In this document: one piece after another, positions 48,178-56,646 of the stretch
How the letters are laid out: every line of letters starts with the position of its first letter
How positions within the stretch are numbered: position 1 is the first letter of the stretch
Origin: Nitrosomonas sp. Is35
GTDB taxonomy: Bacteria; Pseudomonadota; Gammaproteobacteria; Burkholderiales; Nitrosomonadaceae
Length of the DNA stretch: 64,000 nucleotides
NCBI RefSeq assembly: GCF_033063295.1
Contig: NZ_JAWJZH010000001.1
Location: 2,480,001 to 2,544,000, forward strand
Direction of reading: 5' to 3'
Notes under the pieces: model-generated
Told to the model about the DNA's origin: nothing
Seen by the model: only the letters and a program-made list of their open reading frames with translations
Database searches by the model: none
Made by a program: the position numbers and the translations under genes

Positions 48178-48639
48178 GATTTCTCCTTTAATTAAGATCA
48201 GTATTGCCTATTTATCAAAATAGACTTGCCTAAATGCGGCAAGTGATTTTCAAACTTAAGCACTTTTTCAGAAGTTTCTTACAAAAATATAAAAAACACT
48301 TTGCATCAGTGGTAATCATTGCTTACTGACTACTTCTAATTACGCACAGGTGCATTCTAGGGATATTGCCTTTTCCGAACCATAGTCAATAAGTCCTTTT
48401 TTATTAGTATATTAGTCGGAGTATTTATTAGTTCATTCGTACTATTAACTTTTAATTGTTACAGCCGACTTTACCCCCGGTTTAAACAGTTGTTTCTGAT
48501 GGTGCAATTTGCAAAGAATCTGTCGCTTGAATGAAGAAATGTGATCACTAGCCGTTAACCTGAGCTTGGATTCTTGAAGAGAATCAAGAATTCAGTGGAT
48601 TGGAGCATTTACTTCTAAAATTGAAAGAGAGCGTGTGAT
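48178..48639. promoter_or_regulatory. divergent promoter region between flp and the MshEN-AAA gene
   Basis: 462 bp without genes, AT-rich, with repeated TTAGT/TATTAGT motifs around 48400-48440. It must contain the flp promoter (minus) and that of the AAA gene (plus). No consensus box can be assigned with confidence, but the motif clustering is consistent with regulator binding. Confidence 0.35.
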
Positions 48640-50076
48640 ATGGCGAATTCTATTGGCAGGTTATTGATTAAAGAAGGTTTGATTTCCAATGCGCAGTTAG
48701 CTCAGGCGAGAATCGATCAAACGCAAAATAGCGGGAGACTCGAAGACAGTCTCGTTTCATTAGGTTTTCTCACATCCGAGCAAGTAAAGGGAATACTACA
48801 TCCTGTGCCACCCATACCGTTAAGAATAATAAATACAGGATTAAGCGAGGTTTTCCTCAGTGATCTATTACTGAAAATTGCCTACCAGGAAGCGGGTGCT
48901 TTTACCTTGCACCAAATCGCCAGCAAACTATGCCTTCACTACAGTGTGATCAATGAACTCATTGAATTACTCAAAGCGGATCATTTAATTACGATTCGTT
49001 TAGCAGCCGGTTATGGGCGGGAAACTCAAGTTTTTGAATTAACACAGCGCGGCCGGGAAAGAGCGGAAATGGCCATGAATATTAGTCTTTATGCGGGCGC
49101 CGCACCGGTTCCGCTGAAAGACTATACAAGTATCCTTTCCCAGCAATATGTTCAACAGATCCAGATAGATAAAGCATGGATACGAGAATCGCTCAGCCAT
49201 ATGGTGATAAGTGAGAAGTTGCTTGATCAATTGGGTCCGGCTTTTAGCTCTGGGCGTGCAATCTTTCTCTATGGTCCGCCAGGGACGGGAAAATCAAGTG
49301 TTGCAGAAGCATTAGGACGGGCATTACCTGATCATGTCTACATACCGCAAGCCATAGAAGTAAGCGGGCAAATCATTCGTATTTTTGATCCTGCCATACA
49401 TTTTGAAATTGCTGACAAAACCGATGAGCACATGCACCTCGATATAAATGCCAATCTGAAGCATGATCCGCGGTGGATAAAATGCCACCGCCCGGTCGTA
49501 ATGGTTGGTGCGGAATTTACAACTGAAATGCTCGACTTACATTGGGATAGACATAGCAAGTTTTATGAAGCGCCGGTCCAAATGAAAGCCGCGAATGGCG
49601 TGTTCATTCTGGATGATTTTGGCCGGCAAAAAATGTCTCCGCGTGAAATGCTCAATCGTTGGATTGTTCCGCTTGAACGTGGAACAGACTTTCTATCCTT
49701 ACATACCGGCATGAAATTCGAGATACCTTTTGATCAGATTAACATCTTCTGCACTAATCTTCGCCCCTCAGATTTGGTTGACGAAGCTTTTTTGCGCCGT
49801 ATCCGTCACAAAATAAAGATAAATTACTCAACCGAAAGTGAATATAAGGAAATTTTGCGGCGTGTTTGTGCCATGCAAGGTATTTCATTCAACGAAGATG
49901 TGGCTGATTATCTTATCGACACATACTATCGAAAAACCGGGCGAGCACTGACGAGTAGTCATCCGCGAGATATTATTGATCAGATAATCGATTCTTCTAG
50001 ATATTTTAAACAATCGCCAACATTTACCATGTCGACAGTTGATAAAGCGGCAACTAACTATTTCATTGAAATGTGA
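48640..50076 (+). CDS. MshEN-like/winged-helix AAA+ ATPase divergent from flp
   Basis: Cytoplasmic protein of 478 residues. Residues 1-55 resemble the MshEN/T2SSE N-terminal domain (GRLLIKEGLISNAQLAQARI; SLVSLGFLTSEQVKGIL). A winged-helix-like part (about 75-145) follows, then an AAA+ domain with Walker A YGPPGTGKSS (211-220), Walker B GVFILDDFGR, and an Arg-rich sensor region (DEAFLRRIRHKI). It is not a secretion ATPase of the PilT class. MshEN domains can bind cyclic-di-GMP, so it could link that signal to flp expression or pilus work; this is inference. Function not known to me. Confidence 0.75.
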   Translation: MANSIGRLLIKEGLISNAQLAQARIDQTQNSGRLEDSLVSLGFLTSEQVKGILHPVPPIPLRIINTGLSEVFLSDLLLKIAYQEAGAFTLHQIASKLCLHYSVINELIELLKADHLITIRLAAGYGRETQVFELTQRGRERAEMAMNISLYAGAAPVPLKDYTSILSQQYVQQIQIDKAWIRESLSHMVISEKLLDQLGPAFSSGRAIFLYGPPGTGKSSVAEALGRALPDHVYIPQAIEVSGQIIRIFDPAIHFEIADKTDEHMHLDINANLKHDPRWIKCHRPVVMVGAEFTTEMLDLHWDRHSKFYEAPVQMKAANGVFILDDFGRQKMSPREMLNRWIVPLERGTDFLSLHTGMKFEIPFDQINIFCTNLRPSDLVDEAFLRRIRHKIKINYSTESEYKEILRRVCAMQGISFNEDVADYLIDTYYRKTGRALTSSHPRDIIDQIIDSSRYFKQSPTFTMSTVDKAATNYFIEM

Positions 50077-50206
50077 ATCCCTCCATAGTTGGATTCTTTT
50101 AACTGTAAAAATATCAGGGTTGTTTACAGAGGAGGTGGCATTATTCAAACTCTTATAAGGCCTAATGGTATTGTAGAAGTTAATGAAAACGAAGAAGCTG
50201 AATGCG

Positions 50207-50338
50207 TTCACTTTCTATCACTCGGCTTTTCAGGTCTTCACTACATGTTTCCGCGTCCAAACCAATCTCATGGGCGCATGCTTGCAAGAAGTCCCGGCAA
50301 GCCGGATCAGTTGGGCGGATCGGGGTATTGCGTGATTA
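50207..50338 (-). pseudogene. remnant of a third dsbA-like gene
   Basis: The plus sequence TTCACTTTCTATC at 50207-50219 and the following TTTCCGCGTCCAA and GCTTGCAAG match the interior of the two intact dsbA-like genes (51965 to about 52045), then jump over roughly 105 bp to a match of CCCGGCAAGCxGGAT/GCGGATCGG/GTATTGCG (52150-52195). Several substitutions, an internal deletion and no open frame show decay. Same strand as the intact copies, lying just beyond the Tad locus and 5' to yjjJ on the map. Confidence 0.8.
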
Positions 50339-50374
50339 CCTTGGGATCATAGCTGTGCAAAGGTCTCTACACAT

Positions 50375-51718
50375 TCATCCTAGCCGGTCAATCTTAGCAC
50401 TGGCCGTCTTGATGTAGTCCTCGAGTGCAGCGATACACGATTCGAACCGGTGGCTGAATCCTGTGCTCGCTTTCATTTGAGCGAGGAACACACGAGCCAG
50501 TTGTTCGGCGTATCGCCAGGTTTCGTTGGTCACACCAGCGCAAATGCTTGCTTCGGACATGGCGTTCTGTAGCCCGCCGCCACTGCGGGGTGCAAAGGTC
50601 ATTGGCGTCATATCGTAAGCCGGTGCGATATCATAAGGGAGACCCTGTCCGGAGACGAATGACAGATTGCCGCTGTGCATGTCGGTATTACCGATCAGGG
50701 TGCCGAAAGCCCACAGGAGATCTGCCCGATCCGCTGCTTCTTGGCGAATCTGACCGTCAGCCGCCAGGCAGCGGGCGATGATGGGCCAACCGCCTGTTCC
50801 TGCGCCAACGAATTCGGCGTCCAATGCAGCTAAGGAGAATAGTGCACACCGGCCCAAGTTGCCGATACGGTCAAAACGCTCCGCTTCAAGGAAACGTTGG
50901 CTGCCGTGATCCACTATCCGTGTCTTGGCGGCAGGGATACCGGCCTCGCGTAGCGTTTCCAGCGCAAGATGTTCGGCTAGCAACAAATCACGCCAGCGTT
51001 CGCTCACAGGATTTTCTTCCATCTCGCTGAACTTCACGATGACGTGCCGAGGTCCATCGGGCGTGGTGGCGAAGGCGGTGAATTTTGGTTGCTCGCCTCC
51101 AGCTGACGATCCGGGTTTCTCACCACGAGCGGCTTCTAGTGCCAACCGAGCATATTCTTTGGCCTTTTGTCTCTCCTCGATTGGATCGGGAATGGAAGCG
51201 GCGAGAAAACGATCCCTCGCAATATCGCCCAGCAGCAGATTCCCTACCACATCATGGCCATGCGCAAGCAGCGCCCGCAAAGCGTGAGTATCGGCCCAGT
51301 CCGTGAGCCGTTCCGGAAGCCCCAGTTCAACGCCGTAACGAGCAGCGTATGCCCGGCCGAGATACCCTTGGGGACGCATGTCAAACAACCACCAGGGCAA
51401 GCCGTGGCTATGAAGCGCGGCGCCATTCTCTTCGCACATAACGAACCCTTCCGGACGCACTGGAATCAACATTCCCAGCTGACGTATCCGGCCTTCCGCA
51501 TCGACTCGATAAACCGGGAAGTCCGGCAAGCCGCGCATGACATCGCGCAGCGTGTACTGAATAGATCGCGCAGCGCCAATCCGAACGACTTCATCGCCCA
51601 GTTCGGTCAGAGCACGGGAGATCGTTGGTTGACTGACACCAATAATTTCAGATAGTTGATGTCCGGATAGCGGCCCGCCCAATAGTCGCATCCGAATAGT
51701 CTCGGCGTGTAGTGACAT
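50375..51718 (-). CDS. yjjJ: HipA-family kinase YjjJ
   Basis: Single-protein HipA-like serine/threonine kinase of 447 residues, near YjjJ length. An N-terminal helix-turn-helix (SGHQLSEIIGVSQPTISRAL) replaces the separate HipB, followed by the HipA domains: SSAGGEQPKFTAF, VIVKFSEM, ERFDR and the catalytic TLIGNTDMHSGNLSF and AYDMTPM. The gene is clearly richer in GC than the Tad locus beside it, suggesting separate origin. No cognate HipB is present, consistent with the fused HTH. A role in persistence or stress is family inference. Confidence 0.9.
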   Translation of the reverse strand: MSLHAETIRMRLLGGPLSGHQLSEIIGVSQPTISRALTELGDEVVRIGAARSIQYTLRDVMRGLPDFPVYRVDAEGRIRQLGMLIPVRPEGFVMCEENGAALHSHGLPWWLFDMRPQGYLGRAYAARYGVELGLPERLTDWADTHALRALLAHGHDVVGNLLLGDIARDRFLAASIPDPIEERQKAKEYARLALEAARGEKPGSSAGGEQPKFTAFATTPDGPRHVIVKFSEMEENPVSERWRDLLLAEHLALETLREAGIPAAKTRIVDHGSQRFLEAERFDRIGNLGRCALFSLAALDAEFVGAGTGGWPIIARCLAADGQIRQEAADRADLLWAFGTLIGNTDMHSGNLSFVSGQGLPYDIAPAYDMTPMTFAPRSGGGLQNAMSEASICAGVTNETWRYAEQLARVFLAQMKASTGFSHRFESCIAALEDYIKTASAKIDRLG

Positions 51719-51736
51719 ACATTTGAATTAATATAT

Positions 51737-51746
51737 GAATATATTC
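51737..51746. promoter_or_regulatory. palindrome upstream of yjjJ, possible operator
   Basis: GAATATATTC is a perfect palindrome 18 bp upstream of the yjjJ start, flanked by two TTGAAT direct repeats (51723 and 51747). Its position suits self-regulation by the N-terminal HTH of YjjJ. Low complexity makes chance symmetry possible. Confidence 0.35.
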
Positions 51747-51798
51747 TTGAATAGATAGTATAGGTGATTAGAAATTCATTTGGAAAAAATATTGCCGG

Positions 51799-52437
51799 TC
51801 AAGTACGAGCCGCTACCGATTCGATTGTTCCTATCTCATCCAGCATGGCTCGATAATCCAAATAATCGATAGCAATCGGAAACACGGCATTGTTAATGAC
51901 CAGCCGCAAAGACGGGTAGGAATAGACTTCCATGCTTCTAGCTCGTTGCATTTGCTGCTGTAATTCACTTTCTATCGCCGGGCTTTTCAGATCTTCGCTA
52001 AAGGTTTCCGCGTCCAATCCAACTTCATCGGCGCAAGCTTGCAAGGTTTCCGGCAGTGAGGGATTCTTCGCTTGTTGATAATAGGCGGTTTGAATGGCGC
52101 GGATCATTTCCGGTTCGGCTTCCGCGCGTTGCTTTTTGGCTGCCAGAACGGCCCGGCAAGCTGGATAAGTTGAGCGGATCGGCGTATTGCGCGACCAGAA
52201 ATCCCAATTGAAGTGCACACCGGGAACGGTTTGTTCGATGCGCTGCCAGGCTTGCTGCACCATTTTTTGCGTTGCGAGCGGCATCGGTTCGGTAGTATCC
52301 GGCGCCAAGCCGCCAACGAGGTAAACAATTTCCATGTCGCGTGGCAAAGCCTGCTGCAATGCGGCCCAGCTTCGGTTGAAGGCGTAGCACCAGCTGCACA
52401 TGGGGTCATGAATGTAGAAAATTCGCGGAAAACTCAT
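51799..52437 (-). CDS. DsbA-family thiol-disulfide protein, copy 2
   Basis: Thioredoxin-fold protein of 212 residues with active site CSWC (HDPMCSWCYAF), start ATG 52437 (MSFPRIFYIHD). It is almost identical to 34360-34998; the ends differ (DEIGTIESVAART here, DEIKAIESLVAKT there). The upstream sequence GGCGATAACAT is also shared, so the duplicated unit included the 5' region. No signal peptide. Copy identity is much higher in the 3' half, suggesting gene conversion. Confidence 0.88.
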   Translation of the reverse strand: MSFPRIFYIHDPMCSWCYAFNRSWAALQQALPRDMEIVYLVGGLAPDTTEPMPLATQKMVQQAWQRIEQTVPGVHFNWDFWSRNTPIRSTYPACRAVLAAKKQRAEAEPEMIRAIQTAYYQQAKNPSLPETLQACADEVGLDAETFSEDLKSPAIESELQQQMQRARSMEVYSYPSLRLVINNAVFPIAIDYLDYRAMLDEIGTIESVAART

Positions 52438-52585
52438 TGCATGCGTTTAAAGTAAAAAGTTCTGCCATGTTATCGCCAAAAGCGCACGAATCCTAGCGAT
52501 TCCGAATGAATCGTCACTAAAGAAAAAACCTCTGCGATTGCTGTAAAATTCCCATTTGTTCACGTTTGAATTGATACCTGCCACC

Positions 52586-53482
52586 ATGCCGAACACCCTA
52601 CGGAAATCACTCGCAAGAATCGCGCTGATCGCTGCGCTGTTGCTGTTCAGCGGTTGCAGCATGCTGCGTCTGAGCTATGATAACGGGCCGCAATTGGCGT
52701 GGTGGTGGCTCGACGGGTATGTCGATTTCAGCCGGGAACAAACACCGCAGGCGAAGCACGCCATTCACCAATGGTTTGGCTGGCACCGCGCCACTCAATT
52801 GCCGGAATACGCGGATTGGTTAGCCGCGATACGCAGCCGGATCGACGGTGAGTTGACATCCACGCAAGTCTGTAGCTGGTCCGACGAGCTGCAAGCTATC
52901 ATCGCGCCCGCTTTCGATCACGCCGTGCACCTCGGCACACCGGTGGCATTGCGTTTGGGTGAAACGCAATGGCGTCATCTCGAGAAACGTTATGCCAAGA
53001 GTAACGAGGAACTACGCGAAGATTTCCTGCAACCCGATCCCGAGGACCGGCAGCGCGCAGCCATCAAGCGGACGGTTAAACGCATCGAGAATCTGTACGG
53101 CGATATCGACAAAGCCCAGCGGCGCTTAATCATCGCCAGCCTTGAAGCTTCCCCTTTCAACCCGGAGGCATGGCTGACCGAACGCCAGCGGCGGCAACAA
53201 GAAACCTTGCGGACACTGCGCCTGCTCGCCGCCGAATCCGCCGCACCTGAACTGGCCACGGCTTCATTGCGGAAACTGATTGAACACACGCACCGCTCCG
53301 ACGATCCGGACTACCGCGCTTACCAGTTGAAATTAGCCGAACACACCTGCGGCTTTATCACGCGCATGCACAACAGCACCACGCCAGCACAGCGCCAGCA
53401 TGCGCACGATAAGCTCAAAGGCTGGGAGACGGATTTTCGTGCATTGACGATGGATAGCCGCTTGCAGACTGCGCTGGAGTAG
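52586..53482 (+). CDS. DUF6279 lipoprotein
   Basis: Predicted outer-membrane lipoprotein of 298 residues. Start ATG 52586 gives a clean signal peptide with lipobox FSGC (IALIAALLLFSGCSMLRL), followed by YDNGPQLAWWWLDGYVDF and a long helical body rich in Arg, Glu and Gln. DUF6279 is common in betaproteobacteria, function unknown. Convergent with the DUF4157 gene after a 77-bp gap. Marks the border of the eCIS cargo region. Confidence 0.85.
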   Translation: MPNTLRKSLARIALIAALLLFSGCSMLRLSYDNGPQLAWWWLDGYVDFSREQTPQAKHAIHQWFGWHRATQLPEYADWLAAIRSRIDGELTSTQVCSWSDELQAIIAPAFDHAVHLGTPVALRLGETQWRHLEKRYAKSNEELREDFLQPDPEDRQRAAIKRTVKRIENLYGDIDKAQRRLIIASLEASPFNPEAWLTERQRRQQETLRTLRLLAAESAAPELATASLRKLIEHTHRSDDPDYRAYQLKLAEHTCGFITRMHNSTTPAQRQHAHDKLKGWETDFRALTMDSRLQTALE

Positions 53483-53559
53483 CGATGTTGCGGCACATTG
53501 AATAAATCCCGGATCCGGCCAGATTCAACACCCATCCCGCCGGTTAACTTCTATTAAAG

Positions 53560-54267
53560 CTACACAGCATTTCCTAATGCTTTCGCGCCCATCACATCCG
53601 CTTCGTGCTCCAACCCACGATCATCATTGATGGGAATACCTTCCTTCATCTGCATCGTCGGCTGCACCCGGCCTTGCGCTTGTTGCACCACATGCCAGGC
53701 TTCATGCGGCAAATGCTGCTCCTGCCCCGGTGCGACATGGATATCGGTGCCTTGCGCATAGGCAAGCGCGTTGAGTTGCGCCGGTTGCGATGAGTTGTAA
53801 TGCACCCGGACCGAATCCATCGACATACCAGATAGATTCTCTATGCCGGATTTGAGGTTATCCGGCAAGCCGGTGTTATTCGCGGTGCCGTTCGTTTGCG
53901 CAGAAGACTGCTCTTCCAATTGCGCGGGAGAATCCGTAGCCGCTTTTTTCTGCAATTCTTCCTCTTCAATCCGTTGGATCGGCTCGGATTTCTTTTGCAG
54001 CGATTCATCTTCCTCGATGCGCTGCAGGGATTCACCGGATAGTATTTTGCGCTGCGCCAGCATGCGCGAACTATTGTGTATCAGTTGGCTAATTTTTCTT
54101 TGCGCGATAGCTTGGGGAGAATTGGCCATAGCAGTCATCAATTGACGCTGATTTTCAGTCGATTCACGATTGTCCGCAAAAGCTTGATGAACGGATGATA
54201 TAGCTGCCACGGCAGCAGGATTGCGCGTTTGTTGCCGCTCTGATTCAACCGGTAATGATCGTTTCAT
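53560..54267 (-). CDS. eCIS-associated DUF4157 protein without payload
   Basis: 235 residues. The N-terminal half is a low-complexity repeat region (SLQRIEEDESLQKK; PIQRIEEEELQKKA) shared with the next upstream gene, followed by a DUF4157 domain (about 133-226): GLPDNLKSGIENLSGMSMDS, AYAQGTDIHVAPGQEQHLPH, the putative zinc site HEAWH (188-192) and HEADVMG (221-227). The protein ends right after the domain, with no toxin C-terminus. DUF4157 is a recognised marker of eCIS cargo. Start ATG 54267 with GGGGAGAGG upstream. It could be a leader or adaptor protein, or a cargo that lost its toxin part. Confidence 0.83.
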   Translation of the reverse strand: MKRSLPVESERQQTRNPAAVAAISSVHQAFADNRESTENQRQLMTAMANSPQAIAQRKISQLIHNSSRMLAQRKILSGESLQRIEEDESLQKKSEPIQRIEEEELQKKAATDSPAQLEEQSSAQTNGTANNTGLPDNLKSGIENLSGMSMDSVRVHYNSSQPAQLNALAYAQGTDIHVAPGQEQHLPHEAWHVVQQAQGRVQPTMQMKEGIPINDDRGLEHEADVMGAKALGNAV

Positions 54268-54285
54268 ATTACCTCTCCCCTCCAC

Positions 54286-54641
54286 TATATTTTAGCCGCA
54301 TGGATTAACAGTTTATTCTGACAAAAAGTACATCAAACTTCTAGCTTTGTCTAACTTAGAATCAGTAAACACAGAACCTGCTTCAATCTGGACTAAACTA
54401 AAATTGAGTTAATCATTTCTCTGGAAATTTATTATTTAAGCATCAATTTAGCTGAACTGCTGTTGCCTCACGATTTACCACAAAAACCTGATCAACCATA
54501 GAGCATCTCTGATGCAACAGAATTATGTGTCAGTTATCGTTCCGATTCAATTGTCAATAATTGCTTTAGCTACATCGTCATATCTAATTATAAAAATGAT
54601 AATTCAGTAACTGAATTCTTACACGCCCGACATCCATGCAA
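54286..54641. other. gene-free gap between the two DUF4157 genes
   Basis: 356 bp, AT-rich, no convincing open frame and no immunity-like gene. A hairpin with T-run for the upstream gene lies at 54592-54617 (annotated separately). A promoter for the payload-free DUF4157 gene should lie here but no clear boxes stand out. Confidence 0.5.
54592..54617 (-). terminator. possible intrinsic terminator after the DUF4157-WHH gene
   Basis: AATTCAG (54601-54607) and CTGAATT (54611-54617) form a perfect 7-bp stem with a 3-nt loop, with five A on plus at 54592-54596 giving a T-run on minus. It starts 25 bp after the stop codon at 54642. The stem is AT-rich, so termination may be partial. Confidence 0.5.
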
Positions 54642-56135
54642 TTATTTCCAGAGAAATTTACCACCGTTATGTCCATGCTTACGGTGTACCTGGCGATCGA
54701 CCAGCACCATTTTGTATTCCTCAGGCAAGTGATGCCAAGTCCAACCATCTGGACTGCTTTGTCCAGCGCCATTCTTCATGATACGATTCGCAATGCTAAA
54801 ATGCACAGCACGAGATGCCTTGCTGATCTCAGCCAATTTCTTTCCACTAGTAATTCCATATCCTTTTTTCTTTGCACCTTGCTCCAGATCAACTTTTGAG
54901 CCGTTCTTAACAGGATTTTCCCATCTTCCCCCCTTGTATACCATAGGGCGTTTGGCAAAATCAAAAGTGCCCAATGTATTACGATTGTATTCTACTTTCT
55001 TGTAATCCCCATGAGAGTTTGATTTGTAATACTCCTGATAGCTCGGTCCCGATCCACGCGCAAGTTGGAATACTGTTGCCCCTGGCATCAGCTTAAATTG
55101 CTGAGTGTTATAACGATTTGCGGACATGTATTGAGTACTTTTACCGCTTTCATTAAGACTGAGATTCCCAAACATGGTTGTTAATTCTTCTATTTCACCA
55201 TAAAGCTCGGGCTTAACATCATCTCTAGTAGCTGCCTTCAAATTCGACTCCTGCTCCCCCAATCCCTCTTCTTCATCGTGTCCGTATTCAAAACTATCTT
55301 CTACAGGTGCCAGTGATGTCGATGGCCCCTCTGGTAAAAAACTCTCTCTCAACCTTGATGCTCCCCACCCAATTGCCCCACCAACAATTGCGCCACCAGC
55401 GAGTAAACCTAACGTCGGCAGTGCTCCACCCAACAATGCCGCACCACCAAGTAACCCAAGCGTGCTCATCGCCCCTATCTTGGCATAACTCTTGTCTCTA
55501 TCCTCATCGCGCTGCACCACACCTTTCATCTGCGTGGCAGGATTTACCCTTTCCTGTTCCTGTTGCATAACAGGCCGCACCTCATGCGGCAAATGCTGCT
55601 CCTGCCCCGGCGCGACATGAATGTCGGTTCCTTGCGCATAAGCCAGTGCATTCAATTGCGCTGGTTGTGATGAGTTGTAATGTACCCGGACGGAATCCAT
55701 CGACATACCGGATAGATTCTCTATTCCGGATTTGAGATTGTCCGGCAGGCCGGTATTGTTTGGCTTGGCGGAGGATTGTTGTTCCAATTGCGCGGGAAAA
55801 TCCGTGGCCGCTTTTTTCTGCAATTCTTCCTCTTCGACTCGTTGGATCGGCCCGGATTCCTTTTGCAAGGATTCGTCTTCCTCTATGCACTGCACCGGTT
55901 CTCCCGATAACATTTTGCGTTGCACCAGCAGCCGCGGATTGTTATTCATCAGTTGACTGGTTCTCCGTTGCGCTGCGGCTTGCGGGAAGTTGGCCATGGC
56001 AATCTTTAATTGACGCTGGGCGGCTGTTGATTCGCGATTATCGGCAAAAGCTTGGACACCAAGTACGCTGTTTGCTGATACTGCAGAATGGCGAGCTTGC
56101 TGTGATTCTGATTCAATCGATAATGACTGTTTCAT
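54642..56135 (-). CDS. eCIS effector candidate: DUF4157-derived leader with C-terminal WHH nuclease
   Basis: 497 residues in modules. Residues 1-200 match the DUF4157 protein downstream, but its HEAWH site reads HEVRP (184-188) and the later HEAD motif is absent, so zinc peptidase activity should be lost. A Gly-rich hydrophobic stretch (about 221-257) follows, then a variable region. The last 40 residues carry WTWHHLPEEYKMVLVDRQVH and HGHNGGKFLW, the signature of HNH/endonuclease VII-type WHH toxins (WHH near 467-469). Ribosome site ACGGAGGG. No immunity gene is adjacent. Best read as a nuclease cargo loaded through its N-terminal region. Activity and loading are inference. Confidence 0.85.
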   Translation of the reverse strand: MKQSLSIESESQQARHSAVSANSVLGVQAFADNRESTAAQRQLKIAMANFPQAAAQRRTSQLMNNNPRLLVQRKMLSGEPVQCIEEDESLQKESGPIQRVEEEELQKKAATDFPAQLEQQSSAKPNNTGLPDNLKSGIENLSGMSMDSVRVHYNSSQPAQLNALAYAQGTDIHVAPGQEQHLPHEVRPVMQQEQERVNPATQMKGVVQRDEDRDKSYAKIGAMSTLGLLGGAALLGGALPTLGLLAGGAIVGGAIGWGASRLRESFLPEGPSTSLAPVEDSFEYGHDEEEGLGEQESNLKAATRDDVKPELYGEIEELTTMFGNLSLNESGKSTQYMSANRYNTQQFKLMPGATVFQLARGSGPSYQEYYKSNSHGDYKKVEYNRNTLGTFDFAKRPMVYKGGRWENPVKNGSKVDLEQGAKKKGYGITSGKKLAEISKASRAVHFSIANRIMKNGAGQSSPDGWTWHHLPEEYKMVLVDRQVHRKHGHNGGKFLWK

Positions 56136-56238
56136 ATTACCCTCCGTTTATTTAGCGCAGCTTGCAGTTACATGCCGAGATTAAGCATTAACGCTCGCTT
56201 GGTTAATATCCTCAATCAAGCTACATACCTTATGATGG

Positions 56239-56610
56239 CTATACAATTTTGCACGGAATATCGGCATCCTCATCGTAACTGTATATCGCGCATAGCCGGT
56301 GATAGCCATCCGCAACAATTACCTTGCCGTTCGCCGGATCCCGCACCAGCAGAATAGGTGACAGTTGAATTCCTGCCTGTATTTTCTGCTGATTCTTCTG
56401 CACGTGGGTATTGCTGATCCCAAGTAACGATAAGCCGGACGATCTAAAAATATCCTTGGCTTTAAATTGCGACATCGCCGCTTGCTTCAAATTACCCACA
56501 TGATGGGCAGCCGTTTGTTCATCGTAAATCAAACATAAGTACGATAAAGCCGCCGGATAATTATGCGCTTCAGATTCGCTTAACCATTTAATCTCGGTTT
56601 TCTTCGCCAT
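56239..56610 (-). CDS. ParB-like/small conserved protein
   Basis: 123 residues, cytoplasmic. LSPILLVRDPANGKVIVADG followed by YHRLCAIYSYDEDADIPCKI recalls the ParB-N/sulfiredoxin-like fold (the GxxR-type loop replaced by DGYHR). No HTH is present, so it is unlikely to be a DNA partition protein. It lies between the methyltransferase (37 bp) and the nuclease cargo gene (103 bp) in the same direction. Role unknown; it may be an eCIS accessory or chance neighbour. Confidence 0.6.
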   Translation of the reverse strand: MAKKTEIKWLSESEAHNYPAALSYLCLIYDEQTAAHHVGNLKQAAMSQFKAKDIFRSSGLSLLGISNTHVQKNQQKIQAGIQLSPILLVRDPANGKVIVADGYHRLCAIYSYDEDADIPCKIV

Positions 56611-56646
56611 AAGTAACAGAAATCCTCTGTGTCACCACAAACAACA

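Noticed and set aside
53500..53530. Palindrome CCGGATCCGG between convergent genes
   Set aside because: Short, GC-rich, no T-run; may be chance.
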